A DNA stretch of 64,000 bases from Polyodon spathula (taxonomy: Eukaryota > Chordata > Actinopteri > Acipenseriformes > Polyodontidae), in the NCBI RefSeq assembly GCF_017654505.1, contig NC_054553.1, positions 13,412,549 through 13,476,548 of the forward strand, read 5' to 3'. A program made the position numbers and the translations under genes. The notes under the pieces were generated by a model. That model was not told where the DNA came from. It worked only from the letters and a program-made list of their open reading frames with translations, and searched no databases. Below, piece after piece: positions 43,298 to 53,836 of this stretch (position 1 is its first letter; every line of letters begins with the position of its first letter).

Positions 43298-43795
43298 TGT
43301 GGCAAAGCGTAAGCCTTGCACAATGGAATGTGTAGTTTATTGTATGTTTTTGTGTTAATTGTTAATATTGAGTTAATTGTTTAGCTGCTGTGGCGCTCCA
43401 CTGGGGACGATTACCCGTCTGCGTGGAGCAGCAGCTGAAAGCAATCAGCTGTTCCCGCAGGCGGGTGGGCGTGTCTCAGCGGAGAGTCAGTATAAAAGCA
43501 TGGCGATCGCTGTGATCGGGGCTGCTGCAAGGCCTGCCGTTTTCACGGCACCTTTTGAGTTATAGTTTGGGGTATTGTGTTTTATTTTGCACTTTTTGTA
43601 CGGTTTTCTGTATTTGTCCTCTGTGCGTTACCATCGCTGGTAACGTCACATGACCGCCTTTATTTTACTTTCACTTTCTGTTTGTTGTTAATAAATCCTG
43701 CGCGCCTGTGCCGGCGTTTCAACACCAACCTCAGTCTCTCTGTATGCTTGAACAGCGGCTACCCACGCGTGTGACCCGAGGAAGACCCTGTCACA
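43298..43795 (+). repeat. 5' LTR of short retrotransposon
   Basis: TGTGGCAAAG to CCTGTCACA. It contains a TATA box (TATAAAAGCA, 43491) and a polyadenylation signal (AATAAA, 43690). The distance between them suggests an R region starting around 43520. Confidence 0.92.
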
Positions 43796-43843
43796 TATGG
43801 TGTCGGAAGTGGATTCCGCTGCATCCTGCCGAAGCAAGGCTAG

Positions 43844-44218
43844 ATGGCTACAGAGAGACAGGAGGAGCAAACCCCTGAAATTTTTTGGGGGGGACAAGGG
43901 CAGACCGCAGGTAACCCTGAGGGGCTGCTGAAGGAGAGGGATGGAGCCGCTGTCCTTAAAGGCACTGGGAAGGAGCCGAGACATCCCGCCCGAACGCCAG
44001 AGAGGCCGAGGAGGGTCCGTTCCCGAGAGCTGCAGAAGGAGGAGTTCCGGTCCTGGAAGCTGGCGAGGGAGGAGGAGAGACTGCCTGCCCGGACGCCAGC
44101 GGGAGGAACTGCCTGCCGAGCGTCAGCGAAGGAGGACCTGTCGTTTGTGGGGGATCGTCACAGAAGGAGGCGGGTCAATCCTCTGGAGAGGAGCCCCGTG
44201 AAGGGACACTGGGTTTAG
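43844..44218 (+). other. Open frame in the short LTR element, possible gag remnant
   Basis: A 124-codon frame starts MATERQEEQTPEIF soon after the primer-binding site, where gag would start. It is rich in Arg, Glu and Pro, with a repeated TPERPRR/ARTPAGG flavour, and shows no zinc knuckle or other domain. It may be the N-terminal part of a gag gene left after deletion, or packaging sequence that happens to be open. I do not assert that it is translated. Confidence 0.35.
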
Positions 44219-44444
44219 GGGGTAATAATTGTGGGTGTATTGTTGTTAATTATTGGTATGTGGATAGTGGTTGTATGTATGTGCATGTTTATTGTTTATA
44301 GTAATGCTGACGTTGGAGCCTGGTGTCTGGTATGATGGTATGGAGGTTGCGCCTGGCTCTAATGTTCCCCCCCCCCCCCCCTTGTGTTTTTTTTTTTTTT
44401 TTGTCGAATGGACCCCTATGGGTTCCATTCTGAGCGGGAGGATA

Positions 44445-44942
44445 TGTGGCAAAGCGTAAGCCTTGCACAATGGAATGTGTAGTTTATTGTATGTTTTTGT
44501 GTTAATTGTTAATATTGAGTTAATTGTTTAGCTGCTGTGGCGCTCCACTGGGGACGATTACCCGTCTGCGTGGAGCAGCAGCTGAAAGCAATCAGCTGTT
44601 CCCGCAGGCGGGTGGGCGTGTCTCAGCGGAGAGTCAGTATAAAAGCATGGCGATCGCTGTGATCGGGGCTGCTGCAAGGCCTGCCGTTTTCACGGCACCT
44701 TTTGAGTTATAGTTTGGGGTATTGTGTTTTATTTTGCACTTTTTGTACGGTTTTCTGTATTTGTCCTCTGTGCGTTACCATCGCTGGTAACGTCACATGA
44801 CCGCCTTTATTTTACTTTCACTTTCTGTTTGTTGTTAATAAATCCTGCGCGCCTGTGCCGGCGTTTCAACACCAACCTCAGTCTCTCTGTATGCTTGAAC
44901 AGCGGCTACCCACGCGTGTGACCCGAGGAAGACCCTGTCACA
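44445..44942 (+). repeat. 3' LTR of short retrotransposon
   Basis: Base-for-base the same as 43298-43795 on reading, including the TATA box and AATAAA. Confidence 0.92.
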
Positions 44943-45176
44943 CATGACTTGAAGATTGCTGTCTATCAATGCTCCCCAAGGAACTTGACAGAGCTTGAAC
45001 AGTTTTGTAAAGAAGAATGGTCAAATACTGCCAAATCTAGGTGTGCAAATTTGGTAGAGACCTATCCCATCAGACTCACAATTTTAATTGCTCCCAAAGG
45101 TGCTTCCACCAAGTATTAACTCAGGGGGTTGAAGACTTATCCTATTATGATCTTTAAGTGTTGTATTTTTAATATA

Positions 45177-45973
45177 TCAGAGAGGCTACCAAGCATATGG
45201 CAATTTTGCAAGAGCTACAGGCTATTATGGCCAAGACTGGTCAAAGTGTGCATGAGACAACAATATCTCAAGCACTGCACAAATCTGGCTTGTATGGTAG
45301 GGTGGCAAGAAGGACGTCATTACTCAAGAAAACCCTCCTTGAATCCCGTTTGAAGTATGCAAAAAAGAGACATTCAGGAGATTTTGTAGCCATGTGGCAA
45401 AAAAGTTTTGTGATCTGATGAAACTAAAATGGAACTTTCTGGTCTAAATGCAAAGCGTTATGTTTGGCGCAAATCCAACACAGCGCCTCACCCAAAGAAC
45501 ACCATCCCTACTGTGAAGCATGGTGGTGGCAGCATCGTGTTATGGGGATATTTCTGATTGGCAGGGACTGGGGCACTTGTCAGGATAGAAGGGAAAATGA
45601 ATGGAGAAAATTACATGGAAGTCCTTGAGGAAAGCCTTCTGCCCTCTACAAGAAAGCTGAAACTGGGAAGGAAGTTCACCTTTCAGTATGACAATGACCC
45701 AAAGCACATAGCCAAAGCTACACTGGAGTGGCTAAGGAACAAAAAGCTAACTGTCCTTCAGTGGCCCAGTCAGAGCCATGACCTAAATCCAACTGAAAAT
45801 GTGTGGCATGACTTGAAGATTGCTGTTCATCAATGCTCCCCAAGGAACTTGACAGAGCTTGAACAGTTTTATAAAGAAGAATGGTCAAATATTGCCAAAT
45901 CTAGGTGTGCAAATTTGGCAGAGACTTATCCCAACAGACTCACAGTTGTATATGCTGCTAAAGGTGCTTCCAT
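45177..45973 (+). pseudogene. Second Tc1 transposase relic (family B), N-terminus missing
   Basis: It begins inside the HTH-coding part (AGAGAGGCTACCAAG) right where the preceding relic ends. Frame 45197-45418 gives the second half of the DNA-binding region (IMAKTGQSVHETTISQALHK). After a frame break near 45420-45550, frame 45558-45973 gives the DDE domain with DNDPKH, the catalytic Glu in NPTENVWHD and an almost complete C-terminus. Both inverted repeats are missing. It is either a separate truncated insertion or the rearranged remainder of the copy to its left. Confidence 0.85.
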
Positions 45974-45995
45974 CTACAGGTATTGTGTATATATA

Positions 45996-47543
45996 CAGTG
46001 CCTTGCAAAGGTATTCAGACCCCTGACCAATTACTGAATTACAAACGGTACATTGAAATTTCGTTCTGTTCGATATTTTATTTTAAAACACTTAAATTCA
46101 AAATCAATTATTGTAAGGTGACATTGGTTTTATGTTGGGAAATATTTTTAAGAAAAATAAAAAAACTGAAATATCTTGCTTGCATAAGTATTCAACTCCC
46201 ACACATTAATATTTGGTAGCGTCACCTTTCGCTGCAATAACAGCTTTAAGCCTTTTGGGGTAAGTATGTATCAGCTTTGCACATAGTGTCAGGGTGACTT
46301 TGGCCCATTCTTCTGGCAGATTTGCTCCAGGTTGTTCAGGTTGGTTGGACGACACGTGTGGACCGCAATTTTCAAATAGTGCCACAGATTCTCAATGGGA
46401 TTGAAATCAGAACTTTGACTGGGCCACTGTAGGACATTCAACTTTTTGTTCTTGAGCCACTCCAATGTTGCTTTGGCCTTGTGCTTGGGATCGTTGTCCA
46501 GCTGAAAGATGAATTTCCTCCCAAGCTTCAGTTTTTTAGCAGACTGAAGCAGATTCTCTTGCAGTATTTTCCTGTATTTTGCTCCATCCATTCTTCCTTC
46601 AATTGTAACAAGATGCCTAGTCCCTGCTGATGAGAAGCATCCCCACAGCATGATGCTGCCACCACCATACTTCACTGTAGGGATGGTGTGTCTTGAGGCA
46701 TGGGCAGTGTTAGGTTTGCGCCACACATAGCGCTTTGAGTTTTGGCCAAAAAGCTCTATCTTGGTCTGACCACAAAACCTTTTCCCACATCGCAGCTGGG
46801 TCACTCTCATGCTTTCTGGTAAACTCCAGACGCGTTTTCAGATGGTACTTTTTGAGTAACGGCTTCTTTCTTGCCACCCTCCCATAGACGCCAGTGTTAT
46901 GCAGAGCTCTTGATATGGTTGACTGGTGCACCATTACTCCACTCCCAGCCATTGAACTCTGTAGCTCCTTCAAAGTGATTGTTGGCCTCTTTGTGGCTTC
47001 TCTCACAAGTCTCCTTCTTGTTTGAGCGCTGAGTTTTGAGGGATGGCCTTTTCTTGGCAGTGCCTGGGTGGTGTGATGCAGCTTCCACTTCCTGATTATT
47101 GATCCAACTGTGCTCACTGGGATATCCAAACATTTGGATATTATTTTGTACCCTTTCCCTAATCTATACATGTGTATTACTTTATCTCTAACTTCTGTAG
47201 AATGCTCTTTGGTCTTCATTTTCCTTCAGATTCACAGCCTTACCAATGATCCTTCAACAGTGGGGTTTTTATCCAGAAAATGTGACAGCAATTTTAATGG
47301 TTCACAGATGGAGGCCAATGGTAAGGTAATTGTGTCCTCGTTAGGGCAATTTCTTTCATCGGTGCAAACTGGGAGCTTCCACAGCACAGGGGTTGAATAC
47401 TTATGCAAGCAAGATATTTCAGTTTCAGTGAATTTCAGTGTTTAAAAATAAAATATCAAACAAAACGAAAGTTCAATGTATCGTTTGTAATTCAGGAATA
47501 TGAGAGAATTGGTCAGGGGTCTGAATACTTTTGCAAGGCACTG
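45996..47543 (-). mobile_element. Tc1/mariner element (family A), full length
   Basis: The ends CAGTGCCTTGCAAAGG (45996) and TTGCAAGGCACTG (47543) are flanked by TA on both sides (45994-45995 and 47544-47545). Length is 1548 bp. The right inverted repeat lacks an internal segment present in the left one (around ATTGTAAGGTGACATTGG). It contains an almost intact transposase gene on the - strand. Confidence 0.94.
46289..47219 (-). pseudogene. Tc1 transposase (family A), two frameshifts
   Basis: The start ATG is at 47219. Residues 1-120 form the bipartite HTH region (VIHMYRLGKGYKIISKCLDI and later QSTISRALHNTGVYGR), followed by the first catalytic Asp in KVLWSDQ. The frame shifts directly after that Asp (about 46770). 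In the next frame the domain continues through GGGSIMLWG, the second Asp in QLDNDPKH and the Glu in NPIENLWH. Near 46314 one T is missing relative to the copy at 7885, causing a second shift in the last 20 or so codons. All three catalytic residues are still encoded, but the gene as read cannot give a full protein. Both shifts could also be sequencing errors. Confidence 0.9.
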
Positions 47544-47560
47544 TATATATATATAGGATG

Positions 47561-47619
47561 TAGATATATAGATATAGATATAGATATAGATATAGATAGA
47601 TAGATAGATAGATAGATAT
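47561..47619. repeat. (GATATA)n/(GATA)n microsatellite
   Basis: A run of GATATA units passes into GATA units. Confidence 0.9.
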
Positions 47620-49796
47620 GATAGAAAGACAATATATCCATATAAAAGGGGAACATGTCATTCACTTCCTTCAAAATGGGGTGATGATGCACATTACAGT
47701 ATATACGGTAGGTCAGTATGTATATGTAAGTAGATCAGCTGCCAGCAATCAGATAAATGCTACGTGTAGTAGGTAATTTATTCAGACACACTGTTTTTCT
47801 CAGTGGATATCCAGATCAGTTCCAGCAGGTAATCAGTTAAAGACTTGCAGAGTCAGGTGAGAGGTGAGAGTGATTAGTTGCTCATTAGATCAGTGTAGCT
47901 CCTGATCAGTTCAGAGCTGATAGCTGGCAACTGCTTTGTATTAACATAGGGCTGGGTAAAGGACATTTCATTTAGTGAAAGCCTTTTACCATTCAAACTC
48001 AAAAGGCAGTCACTGCATCTTAACCCACTGCACAGCCCGGGAAATGAACCCACTGTACCGGTTCACAACAGAATGTAGCACCCGTCCAGCAATTGAAGTC
48101 TGATACCACATGATTTGAAACCTGGTTTCAGAGGTGGTGACAGGACCTCTTCAGGTGGCTGACCCGGATCCTAGCCATGAAAGGATGTGAATCCAGCACT
48201 AGGCCGGAGTAAGGGCCTTTATAGGGGCAGGAAATGGTGACATGTCAACCCGTCCTCTATAAGCTGATGCTTCTGTGCAGATTTGTAGTGGCTGACAGAC
48301 AAGGTCAAGGTTAAAAAGCCCTGTCCCCTCCCTCACAAATTCTTTCCATTAAAAAAATGACACCCAAACTGAAAGTCAACCTATCAACACAGTGCTGGTG
48401 GATGACCGTAATGTTTGTTTTTTCATAAGGGCCTTTAATTTAACAGGCTGGCAATGCACACTTATGACACATTTTTACAGTAAATCTTCTTGTTTTTTTA
48501 TTAGCTGAGTCATTAAGGATAGAATAATGTCCGTCTCTGAAATGTGATCCTTGTGATTAAGAGTTATAAATGGGTGCACATTTGTTCCTTGCGAGCAATT
48601 GTTCTTCCCAATGAGACAGCTGCTCTGCTCCCCCCAGAATTAAAGCACTGCTAGTTGTGACCACAGGTTTCTAACACATTTGGGTTGTTTGTAGTGCGGA
48701 AGCCCATTTGCAGACACAAGCCAGGATGTGTAGGGCTTTACAAGAAATTCAAAACCCTGCAATATGTAGCACATGCTCTGAGCGGGTGGGCAGTCTGTAA
48801 TATATACAAGCTGCAAGTCGGTTTCAGTCAAGATGAGCAAGATTGCAGATTTAACGAACTATCATATAGGACTGATGGTAGATAGTCAGCTTTTATAAAT
48901 GCGCAAAATTCCTTGTCAGTCTGTAGATTAAACAAGTCCAGTAGCGTTTTCTGAAATTATTAATAACATAGGGTTATTCTAGCGAGAGTGGACCAATCCT
49001 AGGTAAGCGTGTTTTTGTAGATGCTGATAGATTAATTCATTAGTATTACTTAAAGTGTTTTTCAAAGGCTTTTGCAACAGAATCATAATAAATGTATGTA
49101 AGTCAATGAGATAACCCCCACTTGAGCTCTGATCTCCCTATAGGTGATGTATTCTTTAGCTATATGATTTTGAGTGGATTATTGGTTAATATTAACTCAG
49201 AGAACAACAGCTTTTTCAAATCTTTACAGCTGTCAGGTTATACATTTTTTCTGATTCTCTTTGAAGTCAGTCCTCAGCCAAGATTGGATCTTCTAAGTTA
49301 GAATTTCAATAAAAGCCACGACAATTCTTGAGCAAATACAGCAAAACAAAAACAGAAAGGAAGAGTATTCAGTAAACCAGGGATACTTTGCTGTCTGTGA
49401 TTATTTCCTGGTCACTCATGGTACAGCAATGACTGGCTGTGATTGTTTCCAGGTCACTCATGGTACTTTCATATTCTGGGATTCCAAAAGGTCCAGCACT
49501 GTTCCTGAACAATCATTATAAATGGTAAAACCTTTCCTTTTATGACCCTGTATGTCACTATTTGAATATTTAGTCTGTAACTCAAATCCTGTTGACTCAT
49601 TTCTAAACAGTAAATACTTATTTAGAATGCCCCAGACTGAGGCAATTAAGAAAGATAGTTAATAAGATTAAGCACCTCCACAGATGCTGCCTGCTCTTCT
49701 TCCCTTCTCCCTCCTCCCTCCTCTCTCCAACCCCTAACCTCTCCCCCTTCTCCTCTTTGTGTTCATCCTGCTCCTTGAGACCTGGCAAGGAGTGAG
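47620..49796. other. Unassigned intergenic sequence
   Basis: No gene or classifiable repeat was recognised in 2.2 kb. A CT-rich stretch lies at about 49695-49760. Confidence 0.35.
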
Positions 49797-50022
49797 CTGG
49801 TCCTCATCATATGGCTGTGGCGACATATACCTATATATTAAACTGAACCTCACCATACACAATGCCTCCATATACATAGATATTAAACTGATCCTCACCA
49901 TACACAATGCCTCCAGATACCTAGATATTAAGCTGAGCCTAACCATACACAGTGCCTCCATATACCTAGATATTTAACTGATCATAACCATATGGCTGTG
50001 GTTCCATATACTTAGATGGTAG
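49797..50022. repeat. Minisatellite, 45-bp unit, about 4-5 copies
   Basis: The unit is CCTCACCATACACAATGCCT continuing CCATATACATAGATATTAAACTGAT. Inner copies are about 90% alike and outer copies (ATGGCTGTGG versions) more diverged. Because 45 is a multiple of three, both strands show open frames with a 15-residue period; these are by-products. Confidence 0.85.
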
Positions 50023-50824
50023 TATCATGTTTAAACCAGGCATGGTCTGGCAGTGGTTTAACCATGGAAAGAGCATGGTGCACATCTATTTAGCGATTAT
50101 AAGCACATAGAGGACTGGATTGCATCCTGCAATTCAAAGAGGTGTTTCCATCAGTGATGCACCAGCAGCTGATGTAGGATGACAACTCAGCTGCTTTACT
50201 AAAGCCCTGTGTCTACAGTGTATGAGCAGCTTTAAAAGTTAATGTTATACCACCACCCAGTGGAGACGTTGTGAATACAACTAATGGTGAGAGTATAACC
50301 AAGAACTGATATCACTAGAATACTAACAAAAAATGATGTCACTAGAATATAACTGCATCTAACCTCTATTTGTGTAGAGCAATGTTGTTGTATGGCAGTA
50401 TAACAACTAGAGGGTGCCCTTTCCTAACCTAGTGATGCTCCTGTATTTAAACAAACAACTGTAGTGCCCCACAATCGAGTTGCTTTGTTCTAAAATACGA
50501 TATTTAATTACTGTTTTCTACATCCTTCATGGTTTAGTGTTCTGTACACTTCCCTTCATTGCAAAGGAGACATGTTTCTTGTAAACTGAAATGTGTACAG
50601 CTAATCTGAAAATTGGTTTTAATATGGCAATTGATTTCCCCTTCATTGGAATGTGAATAACTTCTTCTCTTACTGGACAAAGATTTTCAAAGGCATACGA
50701 AAAAAAAAAGAATAATGGCAATACTAAAAACAATTGCAAATATCATAGAAAGATGAGTGTTTCATTGGTTAGACCTGCTTTAAAGAAGTAATACAATTGC
50801 TGCCAGCAAATTAAGGTTCAATAG
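50023..50824. other. Unassigned sequence
   Basis: No gene was recognised. About 50037-50078 is an inverted relative of 14795-14836. Confidence 0.35.
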
Positions 50825-50826
50825 TA

Positions 50827-50875
<49 letters not shown>

Positions 50876-50900
50876 TTATATTATTATTATTATTATTATT
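50825..50900. repeat. (ATT)n microsatellite
   Basis: ATT units with one interruption near 50873-50880. Confidence 0.95.
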
Positions 50901-51514
50901 GACCTCATTCCGAAACCAGCCCAGAATGCTTTTAACACAGAAACAGGAGTGATGTTGCTGTAAAGACAGGGGTGAGAGTCTAACTGGTCCCCATAGTTTG
51001 TTTCCAGACCAGTTATTAGTACAATAAATAAATACAGCTATTATTATTCTGTAGATATAAACCTGATGATACTCTGGAAATGGAATGCAATACTAGAGTA
51101 TAACATTTTCACCCACTCAAATAAACATTCTTACCATTTTTACTATGTCCCTGTAAAAGTGATTTGCCTGCGAGGGTGGAGGTTGGGCTTGTCTGTATTC
51201 ATGTTTATAGAGTTGTTGAACTCATATAATCTCACTGACAAAGCACAGAAGATGTAACAGCCGTGCATATCACACAACACGTCACACCAGTACTGTATTA
51301 AGCATGTAAAAAACTGAGCTGCAGCAACACCACCCCCTGGTTATACAGAGATCAGAGGGGGTGGGGGGCTTCTTTTCACTCAGGTTTCAATGACATCAAG
51401 CCTCATCAATGATAACGTAATTAAATTCAGCTGGTGTTTGTTCCTTGTCTAAAGATAGGGAATTTATTTAATCTTCCCCAAAGCCAGGAGATCAAGGAAT
51501 TAATTTAGGAGTCT
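50901..51514. other. Unassigned sequence
   Basis: No gene or classifiable repeat was recognised. Confidence 0.3.
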
Positions 51515-51603
51515 TAAGGGCCGTTCACACCGGACGCGGCGTGCATGCCACCTCCTTGCGCGTGGCTCTGCAGTCGTCGCATATGGCAAGCAATTGGGGC
51601 CAT

Positions 51604-51879
51604 AAATGTATTGACACAACGCATAAGAAAGTGACCAATGAGAACCCATATTGATCAACGTGTAAAGAAGACTGTAAATAGACTACATGTCCTAAAAACA
51701 ATGGTAAACGCCAAAAGGGCGTTTAGCATAAATTTCACTACACGTTGGGTTTTAACATTACGGCTCTTTTGGCATTTACCATTGTTTTTAGGACATGTAG
51801 TCTATTTACAGTCTTCTTTACACGTTGATCAATATGGGTTCTCATTGGTCACTTTCTTATGCGTTGTGTCAATACATTT
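51604..51879. repeat. Inverted repeat, 114-bp arms, 48-bp spacer
   Basis: The arms 51604-51717 and 51766-51879 are reverse complements with one mismatch seen (GGCGTTTACC against GGCATTTACC). Weaker inverted similarity continues outside the arms (ATGGCAAGCAATTGGGG and CCCCATGGCTTGCCAT). Confidence 0.93.
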
Positions 51880-52344
51880 CTGGTCCCCATGGCTTGCCAT
51901 AGCAGCAGACCATTGTTCACATCGAACGCAGAGGGGAAAGTCAGTGGGCGGTCTGTTGTTAAGTCACGGCTGCAGGTACAAGCAACAAACAGTAAATGCC
52001 AGCGGGAAGGGAAGAAATGTTTTTATACAGAAGACACAAAGCTTAGTAAAAAATAAAAATATTTAAAGTAATGACCTAAACATTGTATATTTTTTTTTAT
52101 AAAACCTAATTTTAACCCCACACACACCATCATAATCCCCCCACAATCACCCAAAATATCAGGTAATTGTGTTATTTAAAATATAATACAAATATGTCGC
52201 TTTTAAAAAATTGAGATATTTTATTTCTTTCTTTGTGAGTTTTGTCTGGTTTACTGGGTATAGGTAAAGACAATGTGAGTTAAAGGCATCATTATGCATT
52301 GATATTATTGAGCATTATACAACTGATTAAAAAATGGGCAACAA

Positions 52345-52614
52345 TCAGTGGTACTGTGCATCTAACAAGACAATACCTGGAACAATGAACAGCAAACAAA
52401 AAAGATAATTACAATCGCCCTGCTCTACCGGAGAAAGAAAAAAATGTAAGATCGCTGTGGGTCCATGACATCGCCAAGAAAAGAGAAAGGTACAGTGAAC
52501 ATTATCAGCTGAGGCAGGAGCCCCGGTTTGATGAAGGCAGAATTCAAACCTACTTAATGTTGTATTATACAACTCTGGAAAATCAAAAATCAGAACAATG
52601 AGCTTTTCCTCCAT
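52345..52614 (-). pseudogene. MADF-domain protein remnant (Harbinger accessory gene)
   Basis: The - strand frame starts MEEKLIVLIFDFPELYNTTL. This fits the start of a MADF domain: Glu-Lys-Leu-Ile, six or so residues, then a Pro-x-Leu-Tyr motif. In PIF/Harbinger elements a MADF/Myb-like protein helps the transposase enter the nucleus and bind DNA. After about residue 22 the reading loses the expected Tyr-Arg-Asp/Trp pattern, so the remainder is frameshifted, interrupted by an intron, or decayed. Confidence 0.45.
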
Positions 52615-52847
52615 TGTACTTATTTATTTATTCTTTTCTTCCTTGTAAAGGAGCCTCCTACTTTCCCCTGATTGGTTGCTGGTAGTTTAAGTCACGCTGT
52701 GGCGCGGCAAAAGTTGAAAATATTTAATCTCCTTCACGCCACTCTGCAGTGCCGCTTGAGTCCATGCTGCTGCGCATTACTGCCTTCATTGAAAACAATT
52801 GGTTTTCCTGCGAGGCGGTGCTGCGCCATGTCTGGTGTGAACGGTCC

Positions 52848-53063
52848 TTCATGTTGATACAGTGAGAATTGGCACGTCTTTAACCACTACATATTTCCTC
52901 CTTCACACATTGTAATACTGATAGACAATTCATCAATGTAAAGCTGGAATGGGTTCTGACATTTTAGGCTTGGGTCAACCCATGGTTTACCATAAGAGCG
53001 TGTCAAGTACTCAGATCATATAAGTATCCACTATGGGCCATTTATTTAAAGAAACTACAGTAT
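52848..53063. other. Unassigned sequence
   Basis: No gene or classifiable repeat was recognised between the Harbinger-like element and the solo LTR. Confidence 0.3.
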
Positions 53064-53068
53064 AATAC

Positions 53069-53831
53069 TGTGAGAAATACAATGATTATTGGTTGTAAAT
53101 CTCACTTCCAACCTGTGTGGGAGCTAAGCAGTGAGAACAGAGTTCTTTGGACGGGCTGGCCTGACAGTTCTTTCCTAGGGTTCAAGGGATGTCGGCCATC
53201 ATAGGGGGCGGGACTCTATTGGAATAACGCATTGGCCTGGAAGGGAAATGATGTGGCAGCTGCAGATTTGAGAGGCCGTTGCACTTGTTTACCAAGGGGT
53301 CATGTGTGACAGCATACAAGGGGACAGAGAATCGTAATCTGTTCCTTCGCATTAGTTTGAATTGCTAGAAATGAGAAGGACTATGAGAGACCCGTAAACA
53401 AAATTATATCATGAGTGTTATGTTTTGTTTGTTTGTAATTGTTTTGTCTTGTATGTTATCAGACAACCAACATAGTTCCATAGCTAGCATAAAGTCACCA
53501 AAGGCTAGCACTAAGCCGGAACAGCACTTCACCATTGTCATAAATATAAAGTTGTATTACCCACCATGAGCACTACTGCACTCACCCAGGACTGGTGACT
53601 GTGTCTGTATTATTGTGGGGCGGGTATTGTTTATTATTTGGGACTGCATTTCCTTGTTATTTACCCCGTGTAGTACACATTGATGTGTATTGCTGGGGGA
53701 TTACTGTTTGGTTGCCAGACCTGGATAAAATAAATAAAAACCCCTTTCCAAATAGGATTGCAAGGCTCTGTCTGTTTGATTTCAACACTGCATCACTCCT
53801 GCACCTGTTTCCACTCAGCCACTTTGCCACA
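53069..53831 (+). mobile_element. Solo LTR with exact 5-bp target duplication
   Basis: TGTGAGAAATAC to ACTTTGCCACA (763 bp), flanked by exact AATAC copies (53064-53068 and 53832-53836). A polyadenylation signal (AATAAA, about 53727) lies toward the right end, fixing the orientation. It is related to the LTR at 41390-42173. No internal region. Confidence 0.88.
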
Positions 53832-53836
53832 AATAC

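Larger units (their letters stand above)
43293..44947 (+). mobile_element. Short non-autonomous LTR retrotransposon with target duplication
   Basis: Two 498-bp LTRs (43298-43795 and 44445-44942) read as identical and enclose only about 650 bp. The whole element is flanked by exact 5-bp copies of CATGA (43293-43297 and 44943-44947). A primer-binding site complementary to tRNA-Leu starts 2 bases after the 5' LTR (TGGTGTCGGAAGTGGATT, 43798), and a polypurine-like GAGCGGGAGGATA precedes the 3' LTR. There is no protease, reverse transcriptase or integrase, so it must have moved with enzymes supplied by a related Ty3/gypsy element. Identical LTRs mean a recent insertion. Confidence 0.93.
42811..45176 (+). 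pseudogene. Tc1 transposase relic (family B), split by an LTR element
   Basis: From GGTTGGATAAGTG (42811) the sequence follows family B Tc1 without its 5' inverted repeat. The transposase start ATG is at 43007. The N-terminal region corresponds to the other copy's MSTKALSKELRDK, and the HTH region follows. At about 43270 it jumps from CTACAGGCT straight to the AAATCCAATTGAAAATTTG segment that encodes the catalytic-Glu region, so the central domain is deleted. An LTR retrotransposon sits at 43298-44942, and the Tc1 sequence resumes at 44948 through the C-terminal codons to the normal stop AAGTATTAA (about 45112-45120). Confidence 0.85.
51518..52847 (-). mobile_element. Harbinger-like DNA element containing a large palindrome
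   Basis: The ends GGGCCGTTCACACCGGAC (51518) and inverted GGACCGTTCACACCAGAC (from 52847 on the - strand) match over about 17 bp. Inside are a 114-bp near-perfect inverted repeat (51604-51717 and 51766-51879) and, on the - strand, the start of a MADF-type frame. MADF/Myb-like proteins are the second gene of PIF/Harbinger elements, which supports that class. No transposase is visible. TAA lies left of the first end but not at the right end, so the target duplication is unproven. Confidence 0.6.

Noticed and set aside
43377..43565. Identical 62-codon frames at 43377-43565 and 44524-44712
   Set aside because: They are identical because they lie in the two LTR copies; they overlap the promoter region and are not genes.
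48001..48070. Possible SINE promoter boxes
   Set aside because: A- and B-box-like phrases are in the wrong order on the - strand and no tail is found.
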